From NCBI GenBank assembly GCA_020719945.1, contig DYPL01000017.1, forward strand, positions 1 to 45,531: a DNA stretch of 45,531 bases, read 5' to 3'. The notes under the pieces were generated by a model. That model was not told where the DNA came from, searched no databases, and saw only the letters and a program-made list of their open reading frames with translations. A program made the position numbers and the translations under genes. Below are positions 14,024 through 22,565 of this stretch, in pieces (positions within the stretch are counted from its first letter, which is position 1; each line of letters begins with the position of its first letter). Source of the stretch: Turneriella parva (GTDB lineage Bacteria; Spirochaetota; Leptospiria; Turneriellales; Turneriellaceae).

Positions 14024-14179
14024 GACGCAGACATCCTGATGCAAAGCCAGCGCATGCGCTTAATCGGGCGTTCCCGCATAGATGCACTTCTTGCAGAACA
14101 GGAGATTGGCCAGTCGGGTGTAATTGATCCCGCAAAAGCCATCGAGGCTGGAAAACTTCTCGGAGCAGAGGCTACTTAG
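14021..14179 (+). pseudogene. Truncated CsgG-like gene fragment
   Basis: About 52 open codons directly after the right 69-bp repeat, without a start region of its own. The encoded segment GRSRIDALLAEQEIGQSG followed by VIDPAKAIEAGKLLGAEA matches the middle of CsgG-type outer-membrane secretion or LpoB-related proteins. The N-terminal part and the segment after GKLLGA are missing. The stop TAG is directly followed by the ATG of the SurA-like gene. I read it as a relic cut by the repeat insertion. Whether it is still translated is unknown. Confidence 0.65.
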
Positions 14180-15190
14180 ATGAAAACATATTTACAAGAG
14201 AAACCAAAGCGGCGCCCTGACAATATGAAGTCTTTCAAGAGAGCATTCCTATTGGCGTTGGCCCTGATTCCCCTGGTGGCGGGAGCGGCGCGGGAATCGC
14301 TCAACCAAATCGTGGCCATTGTGCGCAACGAACCTATTACAGAAATGGACTTGCAGGAAGCCATGGGTCTATATAAAAAGAGAAAAGGCGTTACCATCAC
14401 AAAAGACAGAAACATAGAATCCCAGGTTCTCGACCTCCTTATTTCACGCACCATTGTAGACAGCATAGCGAGTGAGGAAAGCATCAGCATTTCTACTCAG
14501 CTGGTAGACAATGCCATCAAGCGCGAAATGGAAGGACGCGATGTTAAAACCGAAGAAGAATTCGAAAAGATCCTCAAGCGCGATGCCGGGCTTTCCCTCG
14601 GAGAATACCGCAATGAACTCGCCAGACAGCTTAGAACACAGCAGGTTGTTCAATTGCGGGTTCCCGTAGAAAGTCCCACCCCCAGCGAAATTGAAGAATG
14701 GTACAAACTCAATAAAACCAAACTGGGCAAAAAATACACATTCCGTATAATACAAAAACGCTTTAATCCATCTGACACCAAAGACGAACTGCTCGTTTCC
14801 AAACTCATGAAAACCCTGTCAGGGCAGGCAGGGAAAACAGATGCCTCATTTGCAAAAACAGCCAGCGAAAATTCTGACCATCCAAGCAAAGGGAGGGGCG
14901 GACTCATTGGGCCGCTGCGCTTAGACCAAGTGGCACAATTTGATCCCATGGTGGCGGGGGTGGTCCAGAACACGCCCGTAAACAGAATCTCCCAAGTTTT
15001 TGTGGGGAATGGCTCGTATTACATGGTTCGCGTTTCTGACGCAAGGGATATTGATATAGACGAAGTTTACGAAATGATCCACAGTATTCTCTATGGGCAA
15101 AAACAGGAAGGGGCCTTTAACCGCTGGATAGACAGTGTGCGGGAAGAAGAATCCGTGACTATTTTTCTTGAGAACTATGAGCGAAACTAA
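14180..15190 (+). CDS. SurA-like peptidyl-prolyl isomerase / periplasmic chaperone
   Basis: 336 residues. A signal segment (SFKRAFLLALALIPLVAGAA) precedes a SurA N-terminal-type region LNQIVAIVRNEPITEMDLQEA. A parvulin domain follows, with the family phrase ASENSDHPSKGRGGLIGPL near 230-248. It would help fold outer-membrane proteins. ATG 14180 has AGAGG upstream; ATG 14225 gives a more typical signal peptide. It overlaps the spiro-SPASM gene by 14 bases. Confidence 0.87.
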   Translation: MKTYLQEKPKRRPDNMKSFKRAFLLALALIPLVAGAARESLNQIVAIVRNEPITEMDLQEAMGLYKKRKGVTITKDRNIESQVLDLLISRTIVDSIASEESISISTQLVDNAIKREMEGRDVKTEEEFEKILKRDAGLSLGEYRNELARQLRTQQVVQLRVPVESPTPSEIEEWYKLNKTKLGKKYTFRIIQKRFNPSDTKDELLVSKLMKTLSGQAGKTDASFAKTASENSDHPSKGRGGLIGPLRLDQVAQFDPMVAGVVQNTPVNRISQVFVGNGSYYMVRVSDARDIDIDEVYEMIHSILYGQKQEGAFNRWIDSVREEESVTIFLENYERN

Positions 15191-16670
15191 AAAACCGGTT
15201 CTATTGCGCATTCCTTCGCAGGTTCTCCAGCATTATGCTGCACACCCGGAAGCAGAAGAACTCGCGAAGCGCGCGATTCAACATATTCCCCAGGGCACTC
15301 TGTATGTAGATGCACCCGAAGAATCGTTTTGGCCGGGCATAAAGAGCCTTCTGGATTCTCTTAAACCAGGTTGGAACAAAATCCCCGCGCAGGAAACAGA
15401 AGCTGCTGCCGTGCGCCATGTTTTTGCACAGACTCCGTCCGAAAGCCTTGTTTTTTTTCCGTCCCTGTATCCCCTGCACGACACCGCCTTGAGCCAAAAG
15501 CTGGAAGCCATCCACGACAAATACATTGCAGAAGTCAGTTTTGTAGAAAATGCTCCCGAAGGTCTTTGTCCCTTGTTTGTACATAGAGATTTTTTTACGA
15601 CGATCGAAGAAGAAAATCTGAACCCGGAAACTCTTTCCCTGCGAGAATTTACCGAAAAAAATATTAATCTGTTTCAGGCGGAGGTTCATTTTGAAGACCC
15701 GGATTACAGAATGCTTCGCCTCGACTTTAGCGGTTCCAACGTAGATTCTCTGGAGCTGTCTAATCGCTTTTTGAAAAAGGCGGGGGGAGACTGGAATTAC
15801 AGCCAGATAGATAACGCGGTTAAGAGCTTTCCGGAAATACTGCTCTCCAGACCCTGGTACTTTGAAATTGAGCTTTCCACAGAGTGTAATTATGCTTGCA
15901 ACTTTTGTCCTCGAACGATTGCCATGCCCCAGCCGGATAATCTTTCTACCGAAATACTCGACTCTATTGTTTCCTATATAGATTCGCTTCCCGATGCAGC
16001 TGCGGTAGCCTTGGGCGGGCTCGGTGAACCCATGCAGCATCCACAGTTCAGCACAATTCTTGAAAAACTGTTAAACCAGAAAAAGATTCACACTGTTGTT
16101 CTCGAAACCAATGGACAATTCTTACAGACACTGCATCCTTTTGCCACAAACCATGCGGCGCAAAAAAAATTAAACGTGATCATCAATATAAACAGCCTCG
16201 AAAAATACAGCGAGCTGCATGGCGCACAATTTCCGGGGGAGCAACTCAAAGGCTGGGCAGCCATCATTCGCGAGAACCCTGTAAAAACCTATATGCAGGT
16301 TCTTAAGATAACAGACAACGAAGAAGAAATTGATTCGCTGTACAGCTACGCAGATCAACATGGCTTTGAATTTTTATTCCAGAAGTATAATAATTACGCT
16401 GGTCTCATGCCACAAAGAAGAGTATCCGATATGACGCCTCTCGAGCGGACGGCCTGCTGGCATCTGCGCAGGGATTTGTTTATCCGTGCAAACGGCGACG
16501 TAGCGTTCTGTAAACAGGATGTACAAGGCGCGCGCACAAGGGGCAATCTGCTGCAAACCAGTCTCCCCCAACTGTATTCCTCTATCCAACAGGACTGGAA
16601 AGAACATGCAGCCGGGCAATACAACGAAATCTGTGCTGCCTGCGATGAATACTACACTTTTAATTTATAA
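15177..16670 (+). CDS. Spiro-SPASM radical SAM protein
   Basis: 497 residues. The N-terminal 230 residues resemble a nucleotidyltransferase-like or unknown domain (FFPSLYPLHDTALSQKLEAI). Then comes a radical SAM core with the iron-sulfur motif CNYACNFC (Cys237, 241, 244) and the glycine motif GGLGEPMQHP. A SPASM-type C-terminus follows with CWHLRRDLFIRANGDVAFCKQD and the final CAACDEYY, placing extra Cys ligands. This architecture is that of spiro-SPASM proteins, which I know only from Spirochaetes, with unknown substrate. Six bases separate it from an SpsF-like gene, so a role in modifying a cell-surface sugar or peptide is plausible but inferred. Confidence 0.85.
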   Translation: MSETKKPVLLRIPSQVLQHYAAHPEAEELAKRAIQHIPQGTLYVDAPEESFWPGIKSLLDSLKPGWNKIPAQETEAAAVRHVFAQTPSESLVFFPSLYPLHDTALSQKLEAIHDKYIAEVSFVENAPEGLCPLFVHRDFFTTIEEENLNPETLSLREFTEKNINLFQAEVHFEDPDYRMLRLDFSGSNVDSLELSNRFLKKAGGDWNYSQIDNAVKSFPEILLSRPWYFEIELSTECNYACNFCPRTIAMPQPDNLSTEILDSIVSYIDSLPDAAAVALGGLGEPMQHPQFSTILEKLLNQKKIHTVVLETNGQFLQTLHPFATNHAAQKKLNVIININSLEKYSELHGAQFPGEQLKGWAAIIRENPVKTYMQVLKITDNEEEIDSLYSYADQHGFEFLFQKYNNYAGLMPQRRVSDMTPLERTACWHLRRDLFIRANGDVAFCKQDVQGARTRGNLLQTSLPQLYSSIQQDWKEHAAGQYNEICAACDEYYTFNL

Positions 16671-16676
16671 CTGTCT

Positions 16677-17441
16677 ATGCATTTTTCCGCTATTATTCAG
16701 GCTCGCATGGGTTCCAAACGACTGCCGGGAAAAGTACTCCGCGATATTGGCCCCCATAAACTACTGGAGCACATTTTCCAGAGGCTTCGCAAGGCAGAGA
16801 TAGAAGACTACTCGATTACGCTGGCCATCCCTGACGAACCTGAAAGCGCACAGTTAGAAGAGCTTGCCCGCAAATGGAAAGTGGGCGTCTACTATGGCTC
16901 CGAAAAAGATGTTTTGTCGCGCTATCTGGGAGCTTCTTCGCAACTCAAAGACACGGATTACATTGTTCGGCTCACGGGAGACAATCCCTTCCCCGACATT
17001 CCCGCGTTTAACAGCATGGCCAACCGCCTTATTCCTCATCCTGTCGATTACGCGTATCCGCTTGGGCTTCCGCTTGGTATGGGTTTTGAATTTGTACGCG
17101 TTAATGCACTGCGCTCGCAGGAATACCATGCCCTGCTGCCGCACCATCGGGAACATGTGACGACGTTTATTCGTGAAAACCCGCATCTTTACGAAGAAGA
17201 AGCCATTCCCGCTGGACCTTTTGTGTCATACCAGACGGGCGAAGTGTATCCCCCTGAAATTCGGCTTACAGTAGACGAACCGGCAGACCTTACCATGGCC
17301 ATCAAAGTCTTTGATCATTTTGCGAGAATCGGCAATCCCTGGTTTGGTAGCCGCGATGTTTCCGGACTGTATGCACGGCTTCCGGACTTTTTTGCCGATA
17401 ACCTGCATGTAGAGCAGAAAAGTGCTCTGTCTCATGAATAA
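16677..17441 (+). CDS. SpsF-like cytidylyltransferase
   Basis: 254 residues. FSAIIQARMGSKRLPGKVL is the nucleotide-binding start of CMP-KDO synthetase-like transferases (SpsF/NeuA group), with GSEKDVLSRYLGAS and RLTGDNPFPD as further conserved elements. It would activate an acidic or surface sugar with CTP; the substrate is unknown. It directly follows the spiro-SPASM gene, six bases apart, so the two form an operon and probably act in one pathway. The sequence ends with an intact LPDFFADNLHV region. Confidence 0.88.
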   Translation: MHFSAIIQARMGSKRLPGKVLRDIGPHKLLEHIFQRLRKAEIEDYSITLAIPDEPESAQLEELARKWKVGVYYGSEKDVLSRYLGASSQLKDTDYIVRLTGDNPFPDIPAFNSMANRLIPHPVDYAYPLGLPLGMGFEFVRVNALRSQEYHALLPHHREHVTTFIRENPHLYEEEAIPAGPFVSYQTGEVYPPEIRLTVDEPADLTMAIKVFDHFARIGNPWFGSRDVSGLYARLPDFFADNLHVEQKSALSHE

Positions 17442-17463
17442 AAAGCTTATGGATAAAAATAGC

Positions 17464-17491
17464 TTGACAGGGTGTTGAGAAAGGTTACATT
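17464..17491 (+). promoter_or_regulatory. Sigma70-type promoter of carD
   Basis: A perfect TTGACA at 17464-17469, a 16-base spacer and TACATT at 17486-17491, about 36 bases ahead of the carD ATG. This would start the carD-PIN/TRAM-ispD-ispF message. Confidence 0.6.
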
Positions 17492-17526
17492 CCATTGAAA
17501 CTTTTTTTTGGAATAATTAATAGAAG

Positions 17527-18012
17527 ATGTCAGAGTTCAACAAAGGAGACCACGTCGTTTATCCCATGCACGGGGTTGGGGAAATAGCCGATATTGCTAC
17601 CAAAACAGTACTCAAAAAGCGCAAAAAGTACTATATCATTGATTTGTTTAATACAAAAATGCGGGTCATGGTACCCGTAGACAAAGCCGAAGATGTTGGA
17701 TTGCGCCACATCATCAATAAGCGCGAAGTCAGCAAAGTGTTAAAACTTCTGCAGGAAGACTATGTAGAAGTGGAAGAAGACTGGAAGATCCGCTACCAGA
17801 ATAACCTTGCCAAGGTAAAATCCGGCTCTATAAAAGAGGTTGCGGAAGTCTGCAGAAATTTGTACAAACGAGCTCGCGACAAAGAGCTCTCCATTATGGA
17901 ACGCAAACTGTACGAATCTGCTTATAGTCTCATCATCAATGAAATTGGTCTGGCAAAAGAAACAGGAACCGAAGAAGCGAGCAATCTCGTTTCTGATATT
18001 CTCTCAAAATAA
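17527..18012 (+). CDS. carD: CarD-family transcription regulator
   Basis: 161 residues, a normal CarD length. The N-terminal RNA-polymerase-interacting domain opens [17 protein letters not shown], and the helical C-terminal half carries [17 protein letters not shown] and the [15 protein letters not shown] segment that contacts DNA near the promoter bubble. CarD binds the RNA polymerase beta subunit and stabilises open complexes, tuning rRNA and other promoters. AGAAG precedes the ATG. It heads the carD-PIN/TRAM-ispD-ispF group, a layout seen in spirochaetes and some other bacteria. Confidence 0.93.
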   Translation: MSEFNKGDHVVYPMHGVGEIADIATKTVLKKRKKYYIIDLFNTKMRVMVPVDKAEDVGLRHIINKREVSKVLKLLQEDYVEVEEDWKIRYQNNLAKVKSGSIKEVAEVCRNLYKRARDKELSIMERKLYESAYSLIINEIGLAKETGTEEASNLVSDILSK

Positions 18013-18104
18013 GCTCTATGGCGGCTGCGCCGGGAGCAAAGAGAGAGCGGTTTTATTCCCAACACACAAAACGAATGGCTCCTGTTACTGGCACAGGAGG
18101 AAAT

Positions 18105-19082
18105 ATGAATTTTTGGTATTTAATAGTTTCGGTCGCTCTTGCGACTCTCGCCGTATGGTTTAAAACAAATGATCTCATGGGTACCCTTGCGGCACTCGTT
18201 TTGGGAGCCGCTTTTTCTGCTGCTGCCATTTTCTTTTTTCTCCGTGGAAAAAAAGAGAGCAACGTAACCGTTGCGGCTTCTGCCGTATTCTTCAGCTTTG
18301 CCGCTGCTGGTTTGTCCGCACCTCTGTTTGCCGGTCTGCCCGTGTATCTGCCCTGGATTCTCTTTACCGGGTTTGTAGCCCTTTTTTCGCTTGCTACTGC
18401 CTACTTTGCCAAAGTGGCAAAAGTGGCAACCGTAATGCATGAAACAACTGCGTCCGACGAAGATAGAATCTCCACCAGCAAAAAGAAGGTTCTCGATACG
18501 AGCATTGTGATCGACGGCCGCTTTAACGACATTGCCCTGACCGGCTTTGTGGAAGGCCCCTTTATAATCCCCAACTTTGTATTGCGGGAAATTCAGCTCA
18601 TCTCAGACTCTTCGGATCCTATTAAAAGAAACAGAGGCCGCCGAGGGTTAGACATGCTGAACCAGCTCCAGAAATCCGAAGAAGTCCAGGTTTCCATATC
18701 CTATAAGGATTACACCGAAACCCGCGAAGTGGATGCAAAGCTGGTTAGACTCGCAAAAGATCTCGATGCGCATTTGATTACCAATGACTTTAATCTCAAC
18801 AAAGTAGCAGAACTGCAGGGCGTAAAAGTGCTGAACATTAACAATCTTGCGAATGCTCTCAAACCCGTCGTAATTGTAGGCGAGGAGCTGGAACTGCAGG
18901 TAGTAAAAGAAGGCAAAGACGACAACCAGGGCATTGGCTATCTCGAAGACGGCACGATGGTCGTAATTGAAAGTGGCGGCAAACTGGTCGGAAAAAAAGT
19001 ACGCGTTAACGTTACTTCCGTCATCCAGACGAATGCCGGAAAAATGATTTTTACCAAGCTCGGTTCCCAGAAAAACGGATGA
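18105..19082 (+). CDS. Membrane PIN/TRAM-domain protein (YacL-like)
   Basis: 325 residues from ATG 18105, which follows a strong AGGAGG; the frame opens at 18018 without support. About four N-terminal transmembrane helices (1-115) are followed by a PIN nuclease domain beginning [16 protein letters not shown], with the first catalytic Asp, and ending near [19 protein letters not shown]-terminal TRAM domain closes ([16 protein letters not shown] to [13 protein letters not shown]). YacL-type proteins are thought to be membrane-bound RNases. The stop overlaps the ispD start by four bases. Confidence 0.9.
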   Translation: MNFWYLIVSVALATLAVWFKTNDLMGTLAALVLGAAFSAAAIFFFLRGKKESNVTVAASAVFFSFAAAGLSAPLFAGLPVYLPWILFTGFVALFSLATAYFAKVAKVATVMHETTASDEDRISTSKKKVLDTSIVIDGRFNDIALTGFVEGPFIIPNFVLREIQLISDSSDPIKRNRGRRGLDMLNQLQKSEEVQVSISYKDYTETREVDAKLVRLAKDLDAHLITNDFNLNKVAELQGVKVLNINNLANALKPVVIVGEELELQVVKEGKDDNQGIGYLEDGTMVVIESGGKLVGKKVRVNVTSVIQTNAGKMIFTKLGSQKNG

Positions 19083-19780
19083 TAGCCGTTTCCCTTTTGC
19101 TTGGAGGTACGGGCAGCCGATTTGGCGGGCCCGTGCCCAAGCAGTTTTACCAGGCCGGACAACTGCCCGTGTTTGCGCACACGGCAAAAAATATTCTGCG
19201 GAACTTACCCGTAGATATTCTCGCACTTACCGTGCATCCAGAGTATCTGGAATCCAGTCTCTTTCAGGAACCCTTTTCGCTTTTACAGCGAATGTTCCCT
19301 GAGACAACCATGATAGCCGGGCCCGGTGGCAAAGAAAGAACCGCCAGCTTTAAGGCTTCGCTGGATTTATTAAAACCCCACAATCCTTCCATCCTTCTCG
19401 TGCACGATGCCAACCGCCCTTTTCTTTATCCCGATTTTTTTTACAACATTAAGGTCGCTATCGCGCGCCTCGAAGAAGAGCCCGGCTGCTATGTGCCCGC
19501 TATTCAATCTGTGGATTCCATGCTGCGCGCAGACGGAGATTCTGCCATTGAATACATGAACCGCAATACATTGTTTCGCGTACAGACACCGCAGATTATG
19601 CCTTTTGACGAAGCAGTGGAAGCCGTTCAGGCGGTATCTCCCGATATTGCCTTTACTGACGAAGGCTCTCTTTTTATTGCTGCGGGAAAATCTGTAAAAA
19701 TCTTTCCGGGTGATCCCGCGAATTTTAAAATTACCTATCAGACAGAGGTAGAAAAACTCCATGAACTTTCGGATTGGTAA
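19079..19780 (+). CDS. ispD: 2-C-methyl-D-erythritol 4-phosphate cytidylyltransferase
   Basis: 233 residues, normal for IspD, third step of the non-mevalonate isoprenoid pathway: MEP plus CTP gives CDP-ME. The N-terminal [18 protein letters not shown] carries the CTP-binding glycine loop and Lys of [12 protein letters not shown] (usually VHDAARPF) and [12 protein letters not shown] are further family motifs. The start overlaps the PIN/TRAM stop (ATGA) and the end overlaps ispF by 20 bases, so it is translationally coupled on both sides. Confidence 0.94.
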   Translation: MIAVSLLLGGTGSRFGGPVPKQFYQAGQLPVFAHTAKNILRNLPVDILALTVHPEYLESSLFQEPFSLLQRMFPETTMIAGPGGKERTASFKASLDLLKPHNPSILLVHDANRPFLYPDFFYNIKVAIARLEEEPGCYVPAIQSVDSMLRADGDSAIEYMNRNTLFRVQTPQIMPFDEAVEAVQAVSPDIAFTDEGSLFIAAGKSVKIFPGDPANFKITYQTEVEKLHELSDW

Positions 19781-20240
19781 AGGTTACGATATTCACCGCA
19801 CGGGACCCGGCAAAGATATTATTCTCGGGGGAATACGCATTAACGCTGGTTTTTCCCTGGTTGGCCATTCCGACGCAGACGTTCTTTTGCATGCCATTAC
19901 AGATGCTCTGCTCGGCTCCATTGCCGCTCACGACATAGGCCATTATTTTCCACCATCCGATCCCGAAAACCGAAACCGCAACAGCGCTGATTTTTTTATT
20001 TTTGCTGCATTGCTCGTGGGCAACCAGGGTTACCGCATCTCTAACATTGACACTAATATCATTGCAGAAAAACCACGAATTGGTCCCCATAGAGAAGCCA
20101 TCGTAAAAAATATTGCAGAGCTTCTGAAAGTCGAAGAAACCCAGATAAGTGTAAAAGCCCGAACAAATGAACAGCTTGGGCCCGTTGGTCGGGGAGAGGC
20201 TATAGCCGCCGAGGCTGTTGTTTTGATAGAAAAAATATAG
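19761..20240 (+). CDS. ispF: 2-C-methyl-D-erythritol 2,4-cyclodiphosphate synthase
   Basis: 159 residues. It cyclises CDP-ME 2-phosphate to MEcPP in the MEP pathway. The zinc ligands are visible in GYDIH (Asp9, His11) and GHSDADVLLHAI (His42 region), and the C-terminal ISVKARTNEQLGPVGRGEAI is typical. It overlaps ispD by 20 bases. Last gene of the carD group; a GC-rich palindromic repeat follows directly. Confidence 0.95.
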   Translation: MNFRIGKGYDIHRTGPGKDIILGGIRINAGFSLVGHSDADVLLHAITDALLGSIAAHDIGHYFPPSDPENRNRNSADFFIFAALLVGNQGYRISNIDTNIIAEKPRIGPHREAIVKNIAELLKVEETQISVKARTNEQLGPVGRGEAIAAEAVVLIEKI

Positions 20241-20243
20241 AGT

Positions 20244-20266
20244 GGGTGCCCTACCCGGGCAGGGTT
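20244..20266. repeat. GC-rich palindromic repeat, copy 2
   Basis: The reverse complement of 11255-11277 without mismatch over 23 bases, centred on CCCGGG. It lies four bases after the ispF stop and could fold in the message end. No T tract follows, so it is not a classical terminator. Confidence 0.65.
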
Positions 20267-20393
20267 CATGGCCAAAAGGAGTTATTTTGTCCCCGCAATG
20301 GCGAAGTCAGTTCCGGCAATAAAGTCCGCAGCGATCGGTGCCAAACCTTGCAATTTTTCTTGCAAACCTGTAAATGACAGCACATTAAGGCTT

Positions 20394-21887
20394 ATGCAAA
20401 GATCATTCGTCATCACTATTGACCAGGGTACCACGGGCAGTCGCGTCTTTCTCATAGGCAGAAGCGGCGAAGTACTCGCATCGGCTTACGAAGAATTGCC
20501 GCAATACTACCCGCAGGCTGGCTGGGTAGAACACAATGCAGAAGAAATATGGCATTCCGTAGAGCGGCTGCTGCAGAGGGTCTTTCAAGAATCCGGCCTT
20601 AATCCCAAAGAGGCTGCCTCCATAGGCATTACCAACCAGCGCGAAACAACCGTTCTCTGGGATAGATCCACCGGGCAACCTGTGCACAACGCCATCGTTT
20701 GGCAATGCCGCCGCACGGCCAAACGATGCGATACAATTAAAGTCTCCGGAAAAGATAAAACAATACGAGAAAAAACAGGACTTATTGTAGACGCCTATTT
20801 TTCTGCGACAAAACTGGAATGGCTGTTAGAGCATGTACCCGGAGCGCGCGAAAAAGCAAATCTTGGAGAACTGGCATTTGGGACGATAGACTCTTTCCTG
20901 CTGTACCGCTTAACGGGTGGCGCTTCTCACATGACGGATTACACGAACGCCTCGCGCACCATGCTCTTCAATATTCATACCCTGCAATGGGATCCAGCGC
21001 TTCTGGAACTGTTCGGGATTCCAGCAGCAATTCTTCCTGAGGCCGAAAAAAGCGCTTCTCATTTTGGCAAGACCAAAGGCATTACCGGTCTGCCCGACGG
21101 AATTCCCATAACAGCCTTGGTAGGAGACCAGCAGTCTGCCCTGTACGGCCAAATGTGCCACAAACCCGGAGAGGCTAAAAACACCTATGGAACCGGGGCG
21201 TTTCTGATGATGAATCTTGGTGACAAAAATATTGTCTCCACAAACGGACTGGTGACAACCCTTGCATGCAACGAATCGGGAGACCCTGTGTATGCACTCG
21301 AAGGAAGTGTATTCATTGCAGGGGCTCTGATGCAGTGGCTCCGCGATGAGCTCAATCTTTTTGACAACGCTACCGAATCCGAAAAAATGGCAGAATCCCT
21401 GTCAAATCAGGATTCCGTTGTCTTTGTGCCTGCACTGACTGGGCTTGGGGCTCCCCACTGGGATCCCGATGCAAGGGGAGCTATTTACGGAATTACGCGC
21501 GACACCACAAAGGAATCCATCGTGAGAGCTGCTCTAAAATCCTTGGCGTTCCAGTCTGCCGACGTGCTTACAGCTATGGAAAAAGACAGCTCTATTCAGC
21601 TTTCCACTCTGCGCGTAGACGGCGGAGCGGCAGCCAATAACTGGCTCATGCAGTTTCAGGCCGATATTCTGGCTACCCCTGTAGAAAGGCCTGCAAACAC
21701 GGAAACAACCGTACTGGGTGCAGCCTATTTATCGGGACTGGCCAGTGAGTTCTGGGAAAACGTTCTGGAGCTGGAAAACTTGAATCCAATGGAGAAAACG
21801 TTTCAACCAGGCTCGCGGAATAAGCAGGAAACAGAAAGCGAATTGTCCCTATGGCAGGCTGCTGTCAAGCGAACGCTCACTCGTTAA
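20394..21887 (+). CDS. glpK: Glycerol kinase
   Basis: 498 residues, typical for GlpK. It phosphorylates glycerol with ATP to sn-glycerol 3-phosphate. The FGGY-type start FVITIDQGTTGSRVFL, the glycerol site ITNQRETTVLWDRSTG, GTGAFLMMNLG and VDGGAAANNWLMQFQADIL are all present. ATG 20394 is chosen as the family start, with AAGG three to four bases upstream; the frame opens at 20268 through the repeat. No glpF or glpD is next to it. The 3' end overlaps the convergent PseG-like gene by 39 bases. Confidence 0.95.
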   Translation: MQRSFVITIDQGTTGSRVFLIGRSGEVLASAYEELPQYYPQAGWVEHNAEEIWHSVERLLQRVFQESGLNPKEAASIGITNQRETTVLWDRSTGQPVHNAIVWQCRRTAKRCDTIKVSGKDKTIREKTGLIVDAYFSATKLEWLLEHVPGAREKANLGELAFGTIDSFLLYRLTGGASHMTDYTNASRTMLFNIHTLQWDPALLELFGIPAAILPEAEKSASHFGKTKGITGLPDGIPITALVGDQQSALYGQMCHKPGEAKNTYGTGAFLMMNLGDKNIVSTNGLVTTLACNESGDPVYALEGSVFIAGALMQWLRDELNLFDNATESEKMAESLSNQDSVVFVPALTGLGAPHWDPDARGAIYGITRDTTKESIVRAALKSLAFQSADVLTAMEKDSSIQLSTLRVDGGAAANNWLMQFQADILATPVERPANTETTVLGAAYLSGLASEFWENVLELENLNPMEKTFQPGSRNKQETESELSLWQAAVKRTLTR

Positions 21888-22565
21888 CAGCTCTGCAATT
21901 TTTTCGGCCAGCCGTTTTGCTCCACGGCCATCCAGATAGAACCGTTTAGGTGAAAGGGAATTGTAGCGCGGGACAAACCAGCGCGCTAACTGCGCATGGT
22001 AGCGACTAATGGAATGTAACCGGACTTTTTTACCGAGGCACAAAGACTCCAGCATGGCCTGACCAAAATAGGATGTAACCACGGTTTGTTTACGCAACCA
22101 TTCAATATATTGTGGCTGTGTTTTTCGTCGGGCAAAGAAGACAAACCGTTCCGGCGAAACGCTCAGCCTCCCCTTGTCTGACCCCGCACATTTGGGAAAC
22201 GGCAGCAGAGAATGGCGCAGGGCCCTTTTCCACTCTGCAGGAACCATGGCAGGGTGCGGCAGTGCATCGAAAGCGGGAGCCTCCCGGCGCGCTCTGCCCC
22301 GGTTATCGATCGATGCTCGGCGCAAAGAATTTGTCCATGGGGGAAAGTCTTCGTCGCGGGCGTCGAGAATAACGATATCTGCTTTGGATGGCGTTCCGGG
22401 ATATTCTTGAAGACTGCACCTGTGGCCAATTTGCCACAGGGCTGAACAAAGAAGTTTCATTCTCGCAAGGTGGCCCCAGCCAAACCGGGCAGGGGCACCC
22501 GCAAGAATTAGAATATCAGCCCTTCTTTTTGAGATGCTCAATGGCTTTCTGGAGCTGAACATCAA
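21849..22565 (-). CDS. PseG-like glycosyltransferase/hydrolase-fold protein
   Basis: Up to 238 residues. GAPARFGWGHLARMKLLCSAL is the N-terminal nucleotide-sugar loop of PseG and related GT-B proteins. RRASIDNRGR and the C-terminal GQAMLESLCLGKKVRLHSISRYHAQ fit the acceptor-free UDP-sugar hydrolase/transferase half. PseG makes pseudaminic-acid precursors, but no pseB, pseC, pseH, pseI or pseF gene is close, so the function is uncertain. Start is ambiguous: ATG 22565 overlaps ctpA by 50 bases; a TTG 24 bases later also fits. It overlaps glpK tail to tail by 39 bases. Confidence 0.6.
   Translation of the reverse strand: MMFSSRKPLSISKRRADILILAGAPARFGWGHLARMKLLCSALWQIGHRCSLQEYPGTPSKADIVILDARDEDFPPWTNSLRRASIDNRGRARREAPAFDALPHPAMVPAEWKRALRHSLLPFPKCAGSDKGRLSVSPERFVFFARRKTQPQYIEWLRKQTVVTSYFGQAMLESLCLGKKVRLHSISRYHAQLARWFVPRYNSLSPKRFYLDGRGAKRLAEKIAELLTSERSLDSSLP

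Noticed and set aside
15201-16040. 279-codon minus-strand frame inside the spiro-SPASM gene
   Set aside because: It mirrors the conserved radical SAM gene and its composition fits an antisense shadow.
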